Made by a program: the position numbers and the translations under genes
Notes under the pieces: model-generated
The model's input: only the letters and a program-made list of their open reading frames with translations
The model's database searches: none
What the model was told of the DNA's origin: nothing
Assembly: GCA_959347315.1 (NCBI GenBank)
Contig: OY365806.1
Span: 33,410,054-33,474,053, forward strand
DNA length: 64,000 bases
Reading direction: 5' to 3'
Source: Bimastos eiseni
Lineage: Eukaryota > Annelida > Clitellata > Crassiclitellata > Lumbricidae
In this document: piece after piece, positions 37,601 through 48,515 of the stretch
Position numbering within the stretch: position 1 is the stretch's first letter
Layout of the letters: each line of letters starts with the position of its first letter

Positions 37601-38968
37601 CACGCTCAAAGTTCACTCCCCCCTACAGAATTTTAAAATTGAGGCTCTTGGTGCGTAGCGCATATGTCTACACTGTGCTTAATTTGGTCAGGTTCTGAGC
37701 GGGCATCCTCTTTGCCAGATTCAGGTTCAGGTCTTTTGCATTATGTCATCAAAACATGTTCTTTTAATATGGAAGTAGGTCAACTGTTCGAGATATTACC
37801 TCCGCACACTTGCATGTGTGATGCATACTTATGCATGTATGCGTGTGAATGCATATTCAGCGCTCGTGAATAAGCTGGTGCCCTAGCTTAGCTTTCAAGT
37901 GGCGCTTTAGAAATTTGGAGATTACAATTACGATTACGATTATGCACATTGGTATTGTGTCCATGTTTGTATGTAGGCCTAGGCACATCTTTATGTCCGT
38001 ACGTATGAATGAATGAATGATGAGTGAATGAATGAGTGAGTGAATTAATGAATCAATTAATTAATTAATTAATGAGTGAGTTGATGAATGAGTGTGTCTG
38101 TCTCTGTCCAGTCTCAGTCTATCTATTTGTTTGTCTTTCTATGACTTACGACAATTCTCCAGATCTGAAGTCCCACTTTCTGACCCGCGCCGATCCATGC
38201 CGGTTCCGCCTTTGAGGCATCACCTAAAAGACATCAATAGGCAACCTTTTCAGGCCATTCAAAGGCTAAACTGGATACTGAAATAGCTGCAAACATATCG
38301 GTCTGATATGATAATAATAATAAAATGTAGCTTCTATATCGTCTTATAAGTACGTCTTCAGGACTAAAATGGAAATTAATATAACTGCAAACGTATTATC
38401 GCGATGTAATGTAATGTATAATCATCTAATATAGTGTAACTTCCAAATCGCCCTAGAAATACCTCTTGAAGGCGCTCTGTGCTGTTTTATTTATGTCAAA
38501 TGGCGCTAAAGAGGTTCTTTACTTACATAAAATGACACCATCTTAAATTTATTTGGGGAAACTAATCTTTCAGAACTTACTGAACAGATGAATGCACCAA
38601 ATCATTGCCCACAACTACATTCAATTACTAACTGTGCTAATGTAGTTTGAGGCTGCATTACATTACACAATTACAAACTAATTCATCAATTAAATTACAG
38701 TGGTTATAGCTAGGCCTACATATTTTGAAAATAGTTTGGAAGTAGTTTTAACTACTATTTCAAGTAGTTGGTGCCCGTCACTGCAATTAATCAATCAATC
38801 AATTGTTACGTTATTGACGGTTTAATGATGAATCATAAAAGATAAATTAACCACTGTCCATATAATCATAGCTCCTTAATTTCTCACCTTTGACCTTCTT
38901 TTCCACATCGGAGCCGAAGAGAGCCATGTTGCTGTCTTTCCAATCAAATTTCTTTGGTTTCACGAGAC
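24673..38968 (-). CDS. Gelsolin/severin-type actin-severing protein, 12 exons found, first exon missing
   Basis: Cytoplasmic Ca-dependent actin severing and capping protein with three gelsolin repeats, similar in layout to severin and earthworm actin modulator. Exons in transcript order: 38888-38968, 38150-38223, 33649-33723, 33259-33333, 32753-32887, 32248-32346, 31260-31370, 29693-29776, 29055-29167, 27929-28007, 26024-26119, 24673-24768. All junctions are GT..AG and all phases agree, giving 371 residues plus stop. The start codon lies in an unlocated exon right of 38968. Landmarks: [40 protein letters not shown] and [14 protein letters not shown] (repeat 1), RPRLLHFCG and [15 protein letters not shown] (repeat 2), HPFYKTLDD, then [19 protein letters not shown] and a C-terminus ending AALAA (repeat 3). 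An unusually acidic linker ([12 protein letters not shown]) lies between repeats 2 and 3. Tandem arrays fill several introns. Confidence 0.93.
24985..26015. repeat. 1-kb GATG/GACG tetranucleotide array with higher-order units
   Basis: Plus strand (GGAT GGAT GAAT GGAC)n. Blocks of about 140-180 bp recur, each containing GACAGACGGATGAACAAGACG at about 25215, 25330, 25475 and 25590. It fills the last intron of the gelsolin-like gene and ends within about 10 bp of the donor of exon 26024-26119. The long IHPS-rich ORFs on the minus strand are artefacts of it. Confidence 0.95.
26120..26470. other. Intronic low-complexity sequence
   Basis: TCTG/TGTC-rich sequence lies between a gelsolin exon and the inserted LINE. 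No gene was seen. Confidence 0.4.
26470..27800 (+). mobile_element. L2-type LINE, 5'-truncated, in a gelsolin intron
   Basis: It starts abruptly inside the reverse transcriptase ([18 protein letters not shown]) and is nearly identical to 60420-62150. RT motifs seen are [29 protein letters not shown] and [10 protein letters not shown], so the YADD catalytic motif is kept. A frameshift follows near 27060, then C-terminal segments. The end, CTGACTCTCTGGATTTGA, matches the second copy. Its insertion is opposite to gelsolin transcription. Confidence 0.9.
28765..29010 (+). mobile_element. tRNA-derived SINE
   Basis: A tRNA-like head (GTGGCACAGTGG...GGTTAGAGCGG as A box, GCGGGTTTGAGCC as B box) is followed by ACCTTGAGCAAGTCCTT, a core motif shared by many deuterostome SINEs. 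The end reads GGGCGGTATCAAATTTCGGTAATAAAT. It sits about 45 bp from a gelsolin exon. Confidence 0.75.
29465..29655 (+). repeat. 20-bp tandem repeat, about 9 copies
   Basis: The unit is AGAGAGACAGAGTGAAAGAC. It starts about 40 bp downstream (in transcript sense) of the gelsolin exon at 29693-29776. Confidence 0.95.
30253..30521. mobile_element. 269-bp hAT-type MITE
   Basis: The ends CAGGGTTTTTATTGTC and CGACAATTCAATCACTG are imperfect inverted repeats. The 8-bp flanks GTCTAACC (30245-30252) and GTCCAACC (30522-30529) differ by one base, the size expected for hAT insertion. It interrupts an older repeat. Confidence 0.7.
30831..31022 (+). repeat. 12-bp G-rich minisatellite, about 16 near-perfect copies
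   Basis: The unit is GGCGGTGTTTGG, so the plus strand carries regular GGGGCGG runs. It lies in a gelsolin intron. The PPQT and FGAV ORFs here are artefacts. Confidence 0.97.
32375..32465 (-). repeat. LINE/SINE tail with (TCAA)n
   Basis: TTTCAATCAATCAATAAAATTTAATATAGCGCC followed by GAGGCGCT is a degenerate minus-strand copy of a LINE tail. It adjoins a gelsolin exon (32248-32346). Confidence 0.45.
33925..35290 (-). mobile_element. CR1-type LINE fragment, degenerate
   Basis: The plus-strand (ATCA)n run at 33930-33974 followed by GTGTTTTATTGCCAC marks its 3' end. The minus frame 34539-34246 reads [22 protein letters not shown] and [10 protein letters not shown], the usual C-terminal block. 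Farther 5' (about 35200-35070) are remnants of the RT motif [10 protein letters not shown] and a LDNDTN segment in place of ADD-TN, with frameshifts. It is inactive. Confidence 0.75.
35291..37120. other. Large gelsolin intron, no exon seen
   Basis: This stretch between gelsolin exons 33649-33723 and 38150-38223 shows only unique A+T-rich sequence and scattered repeat fragments. Confidence 0.4.
37130..37355 (+). repeat. (ACAT)n microsatellite
   Basis: Long CATACATACATA runs. All YIHT/YVCM ORFs on both strands come from it. Confidence 0.97.
37855..37945 (+). repeat. L2/SINE-type 3' tail
   Basis: GCGCTCGTGAATAAGCTGGTGCC, then AAGTGGCGCTTTAGAAATTTGG, then (ATTACG)n. Same family as the tails at 24170, 39660, 46775, 51400 and 62190. 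Confidence 0.75.
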
Positions 38969-39119
38969 CTACAGATAAATTCAATTAACTAATTATCACG
39001 GACGAAAAATAAATAAATAAATACCACAATGACTCATCTTTTGTTACCTATTATACTGCATCTTTTGACAGGTTTGAGCTTGCTAGGCTGCAATTTTAAC
39101 AGAACTCATTACCCTCATT

Positions 39120-39725
39120 CAAGACTCTTAAAACAAAGAAAGCAATCTCTTCACTTAAATACTGCGCAAGACTCCTCGTTTCTTCTATAACTATAAGACC
39201 ACCGACATGTCTCTCTCGATCGGTATTGTTTCTGTGCTCTTCAAAGACTCCAGCGTTGAAACACTTGAGGCTATGAACTACTCTCTAACTACCGTCCAAT
39301 TTCAAATCTCTCCTTCTTATTCAAACTCTTTGAATGGGACCGATCATCATTATGCATTGCTCTATATCAGTCTCCACTCTCCGGTCTCATCCAATCCTCT
39401 CCAAATCGCTTATCCTACATTCTCGTCTCTTAATTGAGCCTCTCCTCCGCTTGAACTCTCGTCTCTTACTTTCCATTCGTGTCTGAAGCACGAACTCATC
39501 AATCCTTCCTATCCAGATTCTACTTCTGCGCCACCAAACGACCGCCATCATCACCAACACCACCGTAGCACCACGCCGTCTCTTCGGCATGACCTTCCCG
39601 GATTTTGCCCTGACAACGGAATAAAACGAGAAGTTTGGCCATTACGGAGTTGATTTCGTATAGCGTCGGTGAATAAACTGGTCTCCCTGACATGAGCTTA
39701 CATTACATTGCATTACAGACATGTC
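39120..39725 (+). mobile_element. Internally deleted L2-type LINE remnant
   Basis: One frame reads NYRPISNLSFLFKLFE (about 39285-39332), the RT motif NYRPVSNL...K. Most of the RT is absent and the sequence runs into the GCGTCGGTGAATAAACTGGT tail with an (ATTAC)n end. Confidence 0.65.
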
Positions 39726-41217
39726 GCTTATTCACCCAATCATTTATTATCTGCTTCGGTGTCATAGCTAACACCAGAATTGTTCTAGGTGCACGAGACC
39801 TACTTTTGATGCTCCTCATGCTTGTGCGGTTTTGGAACGTTCTCGACCGTTGTCTCTGTTCATGCCGGTCAGTCATTTGTCTTCTTTCGTTCTCAACTTA
39901 GATCGTGCTTTTCAAATTGTATGACAAAGGCCGCCTCTCTTTCTCGGTGGATTGAACCCCCGAGTACTTACCTGATCTTCGAAGCATTGCTTGGGTGCCG
40001 TCCGATGATGCCTTTTGCATCCTACACTGGAGCTATAGATATAGACTACAGATTAATTATTTATAATGGTATTGATAATTTATAGTTCAATGTCGTTCGT
40101 TATCATTGTCTTTATGATAAGAATCGCCGCTGTCTTGACGTCACACCTAACTCGACAGGTATGTTGATTCAGTCAATTCCCATACCTGACATCTTGATGC
40201 AGGTAAAAAAAACGATTGAAGATGGTTTCTATCGTCTGCCTCCTGCGAATGTGTCAAATCGAGTGGTCCAAACGATGCGACTCTTATTACGAATGAAAGC
40301 TGAAGACAAACTAAGAGAGCAAGAAATCCGTGTAATTGGAAAGTCGTTTCCAAATAACCGACGACTTATGAACGTAGTATAGAGAAGAATGCAGCGTAGA
40401 TATGCATGCGGCTCCGAGAACAGGGTCGATTGGCTGAGAAAGATGCGAGATGCGCATTGGATATGAATTTAATTGTGATCGATCGATATGTGCAAAGCTT
40501 TAGTTGGATGGAAGGTGTGGGTGGGGGGATATCGAGACAACATCTTGTGGTGGGGAGATTGGTTGATGACGACAGTGCTGCCACCTGCGCCAGGTATTAA
40601 ACATTTGATGTTCTGACAAACTGCGGATACGGTCAAATTGATCGATTGCAGAAGTGTAGTATATTATGTATGTGCGTGTGTGTGTGTGTTTGTGCAACTG
40701 TGCATGAATATGTATATATATTTCTTATAAAATGCAATCTATATCGTATTTGGTAGCGATTATTCTTATATCGTAAATCGTAGAAAGCTGACGCTACAGT
40801 TTTTTACGCTGATGGCGAATAATGCATCGTGTAAAATTGATCTGAAAACATACACTTGTGCTCGTAATTGCACATATTGTGTACGTTTGTATGGCTTTAT
40901 TATCTGCCAACATTAAGAATCTCTGTGGAACATTAAAAGACTACAATGAATGGGTCCCCTTTAACTTGTCTGCATAGTGTAGATTCGGTCAACCGTGTCA
41001 GTCATTTGCACCTGTCTGCCTATGAGGACCAACGCACCTGAGCCCTGTCATGACAACTCTAGGCCTACAGTCTAAAACAATCTATTTATAGGCTACATAT
41101 TATGTTTTAGTATGTTCTAGCAACAGAAAATGTTCTGTGCAATTTGGTAAGAAAATGCACTAGGAAAATGCTGAAGGATCTGATTCAGCGTCGGTGATTG
41201 CCAACAATTTTGTCACT
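39726..41217. other. Spacer between the gelsolin and receptor genes
   Basis: Two plus frames (39822-40085, 40161-40382) have no recognised domain. The latter encodes MKAEDKLREQEIRV. They may be transposon remains. The missing first exon and promoter of the minus-strand gelsolin gene could lie here or just left of it, and the promoter of the plus-strand receptor should lie near the right end. Confidence 0.3.
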
Positions 41218-44200
41218 ATGAAGAAAGCATCAAGAGAATTTTTATATGCTGTGCTCACCTGCTTTCTCATAAGCACAGGTGAGCGATTGACAATATCTAA
41301 GTAGGGCCTACCTAAGCAGTTTTTGAAGTCACTTACAGATACGTGCGATGCTTGATCATGCTTTACGAAATTAGACATTACGTTACAATATTTCAAGGAT
41401 GTCCCCAGCTGTGGCTGCTCAATCTGCAGGAAGAACCTTGATAAAAAAATTCCTTAACGTATGATCTATAATCACTTTCGATTATTGATTAATCATTTTA
41501 TGTCTGCGTCAGGCAGACAAAGATTAAACTATTAATGTCAACGCCAGATCAATACAGGCATTCATTCGAGATTTCCCTTACACACGTATATATATAAATT
41601 ATATATATTATATGGGTAGTGATTTGTGATTAACTATTAAATAAGTAGTATGCATCTGTCTATATTTTAATACATAGCGCACAGCAGCGTTCAACCCAGC
41701 TGCAACATGACTACGGACATAGTTGCCAAAGGAATCGTACACACAAGCACCATGGTAATCACTCCGGATTGGAACTCTACCGATCTTTGCGTCTGTCACC
41801 TTTCTACTCCGTTTGAATTCTCTTACGTGACGTTCGATCTTCTGACCACGAAGGACCAGGACAGCGACGCAACCTGCGGTCCATATTTGACCGTCACTCC
41901 TATTTTCGGCTCCTTCTACCATGTCTGTCCTCATTCGCTGAGTTCCCCGCATGGTTCTACCATCTGGAACCAGTCTAACATTACCGTCGCCCTCTGGAGC
42001 AGAGATCCGAAAAAGTCATTGCTTGGAGCAAACATTTCCTTCCATAGTAAGCTCATATTGTTAAAGGCGCCATAAAATGCCCATCTTATGATACTTCACA
42101 TTACTTGAACAGTCTTGAAGACTGATATCATTCATTACATGAGGCAATTTCCCGGCGCCAACGACAGCTACCTGGATATTATAAATAGTGACGCCTAATA
42201 AAATGGATAGTAATATTATTATTAATAATGATAATAATAATTATTATTATTGTTATTATTTTTGACTATTGTACTTTAGTTTGCTTTATTTTACCTAACC
42301 GTATAGGTCTACTTTGGTGGCAATTTAACTTTAACTTTTAACTCTGGACAATTCGTCTGAAATGCCAAAGTGCTTCTGAATAGACTGGCATACCGTGCTT
42401 TTAACGTTTAATAGCGCTTTTGCAATTTTGAGATGACAATTTACTTACCTACTTTTCTTACTTGAGATTATCATGCTTCACTTCATCCGTTCCTAAATGG
42501 AGTATTATATAAGGAATTAGCATTAATGATGATTAATCAATATGTTTTTGAGAGGTTATTTTCCGATAACCTTGACCTGCCGAAAGGAGATCAAACTAGA
42601 AAACACGGATTGTCCTTGCGAGGTTAAGGATTTCGTTTCTCCACAAAGTACAGGACAGATAGATGTCGATTTATCCACAAGTAAGCATTCAATCCAGCTA
42701 ACTTGTTTATTTCATACACTTATTATATAATTATCTGTTTAATTCCAAATACTGAAATGACTATACAACTATATGTAATATACAGGTATAGAATGTTATG
42801 AATTAACGTAGGCCCATATATTGAATGTATGTATGCGTACTTCTGCATACATGTAAGTAGGCTTATGTATGTATAAAAGAATGTATATGGATGTTTGCCT
42901 CTTCGATCTCACGTGTGATCTACTGCAATTTCTGGTCAACCCTTGCATGGTCAATGGTGTCTTTTGTGCAGATTATTATTTAGTCACATGTAGAGTTGTA
43001 AGATATATGCATGCGTGGCAAGACTATTCGACCGATGCAGAGATAGTATTATCACCTTATAGTATAGATACTAGTCTACAGTCAAGGTCGGGCTATATCG
43101 GAAACGGGAGAAATCTAGCTTAGCTACTGATGAACGACTGGAGAGATGCATTTCAGGCTTAAAACAATGAAAGCGAGGCAACTTTTCTAATAGATCCATA
43201 TCTGTGATTTTTGGCTCCAACCGAATTCCCTGGGTCACTGTCCCATACGGTCTCCCTCAAGGCTCTGTTCTTGTTCCTTTACTATTCATCCTATATACTG
43301 CGGACCTCGGAGGTATTTTCCAGCTGTTTGGCATTTCGTCACACCAGTTTGCTGATGATACTGAGGCCCTTCTTCATGGTCCAACCTCCTCTGCAGTTCA
43401 AATGGCTGAGCGTTTACTAGAGGCTTCATCTACCATATATGCTTGGCTTTCCTCTAACCGTCTACGACTAAACTCGGACAAGACTCAATTGATTTGGCTT
43501 GATGATCGCCTCCAGCTTGAGAAAATTAATTCAGTTTCTCTCCATCTCAGGTATATTCACATCCAATTTTCACCTTCCGTTCGTGATCTGTGAATTATCT
43601 TGAATCCAACCCTTACTTTCAGTCATCAGATCAACTCAGTTTCTAGATCCTGCTTTTACCATATGCGTCAACCTCGTTCCATTCGCAGCTCACTTCATGC
43701 TATCACTACTTTAGTCCATGCCATGATGTGTACTCTGGTGGACTTTAGAAATGCTGTTTACATTGGTCTTTCTTGCGCAAATTCTCTCAAACTTCAGTCT
43801 ATTCTTAATGCCACTGCCCGTCTGATAAGTGGTATTCCAAAATTTGCCAATATCTCAAGCTTCCTTCGGGACACACTTCATTGGCTCCCTGTTCAACAGC
43901 GTACACAGTTTACAACCATTTCCCTTATGCGCAACTGCCTATTTGGGGTGGTCCCGACAAACCTAAGATCTTTCTGCACCTCGGTGTCCTCTTTACCTGC
44001 AAGGACTTTCTCGCGATCTTCCACTCGCGCGACCTTCTTGTTGTTCCGCGAATGCGCTCTGCCACTGCCCAGTCGCAGAGCTTTGCCTATGTTGGTCCTT
44101 CAGCTTGGAACTGCCTTCCACAGTACCTCCGCCTGAAGTTACTGACCAGGGGTGTAACAAGCGGGAGGGGCAGTGGGGCACCAGCCCCCCAGTTTTGAAA

Positions 44201-46699
44201 CTGGAAGGCAAAGCCCTCCCCCCCAGTTTTAGGGCTCAGTGCCCCTCATGTGCCCCCCAAATCGTTTTTTTTAATGTTTATCCAATGGATTTTTAAGATT
44301 ACTTGTGTTAAGATAATTTGTGCCCCCCATTTTTCAAATTTCTGGAAGGGGGCAAAATTCAAAAAGTGGGAGGGCTAAACAATTGTTTCGCGCTTTGCGC
44401 AATATCTTTTAAATTATGCCCCCTCCCACTTTTCAAAACCTTGTTACATCTCTATTACTGACCCTCTCACCATGTCAGTTTCGGAGACGCTTTAAGACCT
44501 GTCTTTTCCCACGCACAGACGCCCGTTAAGAGCGCTGCTGATTTAAGCGGCGCTATATAAATGCTTGATTACATTATATTACATTAACTAGTATACAATT
44601 TCAACTAGATGAGCCACGCGTCTAACTATATGCGAATCTTATTCTCTCTGTGCATCGACCCAGGCTTGGACTGATTTAAGTGTATTTAACGACGCATCCA
44701 TAACAAGGATGATATGCTTTACACAGGCTTTTTTGTGTGTTATTAAGTTTATTTAACGACGCATCTATGACAAGATGATATGCCTTTACCAAGGTTTCCT
44801 CAGTATTTATAGTCATGATAATTATGACAAGGTCTGAAATATATGTAGTTCACGCTCCAATCTAGACAGTGATCAGATTTAGTTTTAATTGGTGACTTTT
44901 CGCACCCCCTTGCCTCTGATCCTGCTGCTCCAGTACTGGAACGCACATGTCTAGTCGGAATACTTTCCTCTACAATTCGAGTCTTGTTGCTGCAAACGTC
45001 TCCGTTATCCCCTTTTTCTTCTTTCGTCAATGTGAACATTAATGAGATGGTCATTCGCAAAGGAAGTCGATTCCTGCAGTAAAAGCTGCCAAGTGACGTG
45101 TAATAATAATAATAATAATACGAAGGGCAGCAGGAGCGCGTTTATTGCAGTCGATGATTAACCGATTGATTGGTCAACGAGATCTCTGATTGGTATAATT
45201 ATAAGCCGGTAGAGATAAAAGGGTTTGGCCACATAATTAGGGGAGACTCCCTTCGGAGAACTATAATTTATGGAAGATTGTAGTTAGAAATATTGACGCG
45301 CGGGCCTTGAAAATTTGGAACCCAATAGCGGCAATACGCATGTTCCGCACATGATATTCATTTAAAACATATTGAAAGATGTACCATAATTTCGTTAAAA
45401 TTTGATCTTTTATCTTTCTTTTGGTATGCAATTGCGTATTTTGCTTCCATGCAGCGCTGCCACTAGTTAGAAAAACAGAAGGAAAACCGAGTTTGATGTT
45501 GTTGGATGGTGAAGAAGGGCTACATAAAGTTGAAATAGAGAGCCCGGTGACGATTTGGACGAATTGAACGTACGCACCTGCCCAGGAAGGTAGAGAACCA
45601 AAAGAAGATTACGGCACTTCTTGTTCGAATATGTTTGGAACGTAGCGATGAGATACTGTCAGAGGCTACATAATACTGTAGGAAGGTAAAGACGCGACCA
45701 AGGCACGTGTACCTTTGATTGTACCGTCCCATTATTCCCATGCCATTTCGTAGCAATAACGATAATGGTTATATTTTAGAGTTGATGCGAGGCTTCGTGA
45801 TCAGCTTTTCGTTTCTGTTCGTCTGTGGATTGCTGCTGCTATTTTTTTTTCTCAACAAAAGGTCAGTTGATTACTCAGACTAGTGATGATGAATTTGAGC
45901 ACGAACTCTTTTGACGATGATGATAATGATGATAACAATGTTGACACTTGACACGATGAAAGCGAATGTCAGGACTGTGATCGTTCACTCGTTCATTGTT
46001 GTATACGGGCACTTGTACATTTATTTTTTTAGGTTTCACTACACGGAGAGACTGAAACGACAGTTGCCGCTGTTTGGTTCAACAGCAGCAGCAGCAAAAC
46101 CAACAACTAGTTGTGGGTCAGTAAATTCTGCTTTTGAAACATCAAACAGTTATGACGAACTCCCTGCAACAGTTAATGCTCAACCCATTGATGATCCAAA
46201 CTATGAGAAAATCAAACAGCTGTCAAAGACGGACAAAACCCCGAATTATTGTACCGAGAAAGCTGAGATGGAGCCAACGTCAAAAAGTTTAAACGGTTCC
46301 ATTACTAGCGCGATTTACGAAGAGATACCTCATGCACAGTTGCCAGACGTATATGTAGGCAGTGCTGCTCTTGTGGAAACTAACTCTCTTTGTCCATACG
46401 CAACATCTTCCGATGTTCGCAACCTAAAGGCCCACGCGCATCTTGTCGGTAGGGGTGCTTTGTCCGCGGGTGACATCTGCCGATGGAACTATAGTCCGCC
46501 CTTTGCCAACCACGTTATGATGAAGCGGAATGTCAAGATGTCGCTTCAAAGGTCAAGTAAAGAAGAGGAGTCGGAAGTGATTTACGGAACGGTAAATAAG
46601 TTAAAGTTGAAATCTGGGAATGACGTTCATGCTGAATCCTCGACGTCAAAACAGGATGGCCTCTCGTTGAGGTTAGGACAGCAGGATAATGATGTCTAA
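41218..46699 (+). CDS. Orphan type I membrane protein: CUB-like ectodomain, TM, tyrosine-motif tail
   Basis: Not recognised as a named gene. Exons with matching phases: 41218-41278 (signal peptide, REFLYAVLTCFLISTG), 41678-42046, 42555-42680, a probable exon from 44883 to about 45065, 45780-45861 and 46033-46699. Exon 2 is Cys-containing and CUB-like: DLCVCHLSTPFEF, CGPYLTV, then NITVALWSRD and GANISF. Exon 3 (CRKEIKLENTDCPCEV) plus the 44883 exon (STIRVLLLQTSPLSPF) looks like a second such module. Exon 45780-45861 encodes the membrane helix (FVISFSFLFVCGLLLLFFFL) followed by NKR; it joins 46033 in phase. The 222-codon last exon (221 residues plus stop) carries YDEL, YEKI, YEEI and VIYGTV, candidate SH2-docking sites; VIYGTV fits an ITIM. 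The link from about 45065 to 45780 is unproved, and an alternative exon could start at 42971. A LINE occupies the intron between them. Confidence 0.6.
43195..44585 (+). mobile_element. L2-type LINE 3' half in a receptor intron
   Basis: The RT motif [20 protein letters not shown] leads into HQFADDTEAL, LNSDKTQLIWL, then after a stop ILNPTLTFSHQINSVSRSC and a C-terminal LNATARLISGIPK / LHWLPVQQR block. The tail GGCGCTATATAAATGCTTGATTACATT ends near 44580. It is 5'-truncated, with a frame break, and contains a MITE. Confidence 0.88.
44147..44454. mobile_element. 308-bp hAT-type MITE inside a LINE
   Basis: The termini CAGGGGTGTAACAAG and CTTGTTACATCTCTA are inverted repeats. The 8-bp duplication TTACTGAC flanks both sides perfectly (44139-44146, 44455-44462). 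Removing it joins the LINE 3' region. The inside is rich in CCCCCCAG / GGGGGC runs and encodes nothing recognisable. Confidence 0.88.
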
Positions 46700-46774
46700 G
46701 TAGGCCTAGATGCGTTAGAACGCATGTTGCTGGAATCAAAAGCAAAGTTTTAGGGAGAGGTCAGCACTCAGGGA

Positions 46775-46850
46775 TCGTGAATAAACTGGTATGCTGCGCT
46801 ATCCCTTTGAGTGGCTCTTTAGGCGTTTTGAGAGTGCCACTAGAAGCAAG
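46775..46850 (+). repeat. L2/SINE-type 3' tail
   Basis: GATCGTGAATAAACTGGTATGC, then GAGTGGCTCTTTAGGCGTTTTGAGAGTGCC. Degenerate member of the dispersed tail family, about 75 bp after the receptor stop codon. Confidence 0.65.
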
Positions 46851-47915
46851 AAATCGATGAAAGACGCTTGTATTTCTACTGGCTTAAGCTTACACGAACA
46901 CCTGGCATAGAGTATAAATTGCTTTGAAAAGCTAGGCAAACATTTTTTTAAGATTAACATAAAACCCCTTCCTTATCTGAAAATGGACATAGTGAACCAA
47001 AAGACATTGCCATGGCCCTTGCTAAAAATGCTAAGGCTGCAGACTCGCCTAAGAGGCTTAATGCAAAAACCAGTGAGAGACTTGACAAGCGATTTCACAA
47101 AAGGTTTACTTTAGTCAAGATGAGCTAGCTTGCTCCACAGTAGGCACATATATAGGCCTAGTTGATCAATGACTTCGCAAACAGAAACGGGGTTAAGCTC
47201 TGGTCTGGAATCTGGATCATAACGAGACAGAACATGTGACGGTTACATGACATTTAATCACCCGACACTTAATGTAGCGGGTTTCACTCTCGCCACTCCT
47301 TCTTCTTGATGACGAGAGTACCCGCTCGGTTCTTTCCTCTATCACCAAGCTCAGCAACACGACACACTTGATGATTTTAATATGCATATTTCATGAAATA
47401 TATACACATTACTCATCCTATCTACACTTACTGGAGTTATTAGTGTCTTTTTAGAAATGTTTCCCTGGTTTACGTTGGAGACGGGATTCCCAACTACGTT
47501 GATTATCCTTATCGTCAGAACGACTTAGCGTCTCCCCCAGTTCCGAAACAAGTTCCTCTTCCCTTGCTTGCTACGCTATATGAATCCTTCTAGAGGCGAC
47601 TTCCTTCGCCATCCCAAACGCAAAACTCGTATCTCTATTGGATGACAGGTCACCTGCAGAAACCATTACTAAACCCTGGTTGAACGGGTCTTGGCGTCCC
47701 TAGCGTAACGTCAGATTCCTAGGGGCGTCTAGTTACTGTTTGACTAGCGGCTGTATGGCTGGGCCTGGTCAGTGTCATAGACGGGTAACAGGCCCCAGGG
47801 ATCAAATTTCATTATTATCGTTATACCGCCTAGTGGGTTGCGCCATTCGTATCGGAATTGTCCCCTATTCACGATCCGTGTCAACCAGCCGGTCCAGACC
47901 CAATCTTCCACTGAT
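46851..47915. other. Spacer between convergent candidates
   Basis: No coding exon was seen. One GACACTTAATGTAGCGGG word at about 47265 matches the tandem unit at 48170-48262. Confidence 0.35.
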
Positions 47916-48135
47916 TCATGCATTTCTTGTCTGTGTGTCGTAGAGATGGAAGGGACAGTCGTCTCTGACATCTGCCTCGCGGTGTCGGGTTTCGTTATTT
48001 GACACCCCGATGATCTTTGCATAATCCTTGTCGTCTGTATTTGAGGCCGTCTGCTTCAGGCGAAGTCCATTGATGTCTCTCCTCTGAGGTTTCAAGTAGA
48101 CGTTCTCATCCGTAGTCCTCCTACGCCTCTGCTGT
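47916..48135 (-). CDS. Receptor-tail-like C-terminal ORF (hypothetical)
   Basis: The minus frame runs from a possible acceptor (GATCGACAG then CAGAGGCG, about 48135) to TGA at 47916-47918. It encodes a hydrophilic segment with an Arg run, DENVYLKPQ, NGLRLKQ, DDKDYAKIIGV and a Cys near the end. The two Tyr motifs (YLKP, YAKI) and the basic juxtamembrane-like start resemble a receptor cytoplasmic tail. The acceptor has a poor pyrimidine tract, and the upstream open frame runs into repeat sequence, so this is only a candidate terminal exon. Confidence 0.25.
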
Positions 48136-48169
48136 CGATCGTTGATTTTTATATAGCGCCATCGTCCAG

Positions 48170-48262
48170 AGTGTCGCGCGTCACACTTAATCTCACGACA
48201 CTTAACCTCGAGTACACTTAATCTCGCGGCATATAATAGCGCGACACTTAATCCCAAATCAC
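48170..48262 (+). repeat. Degenerate tandem repeat of CACTTAATCTCGCG
   Basis: ACACTTAATCTC, GACACTTAACCTCG, ACACTTAATCTCGCGG and GACACTTAATCCC follow at 16-25 bp spacing. A further copy lies 0.9 kb upstream. Confidence 0.7.
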
Positions 48263-48515
48263 AACTAGTTTGCACCATTATTAATCTATGTGGTGACAAG
48301 TAAATACGTTGAATTAGAAACCGTATTGATAATAAGAATGCGTTTTCAATAGAAGTGACCAGAAATAATCGCCACAAAGTTAGGCTGTCCAAGCCCAGAT
48401 CCCTGCATGATACTATCTGTAGCCTAATTATGGTCGGTGAATTAAAAATTGACATTGCTACTCCGATTACGAATACAAACACGGGTCACTGATTCACTGA
48501 CGACTAACGGTGTTA

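Noticed and set aside
39387..39590. Arg-rich minus ORF
   Set aside because: Antisense of the decayed L2-type LINE.
40161..40600. Adjacent plus ORFs with charged residues
   Set aside because: No domain, splice pattern or similarity recognised; not called as genes.
42971..43120. Alternative receptor exon (YYLVTCRVVRYMHAW)
   Set aside because: The acceptor and phase fit, but no donor of the right phase was found and the 44883 exon aligns better with the CUB-like pattern; left as an alternative.
44800..45060. 86-residue minus ORF
   Set aside because: Opposite strand of the probable receptor exon beginning at 44883; no domain.
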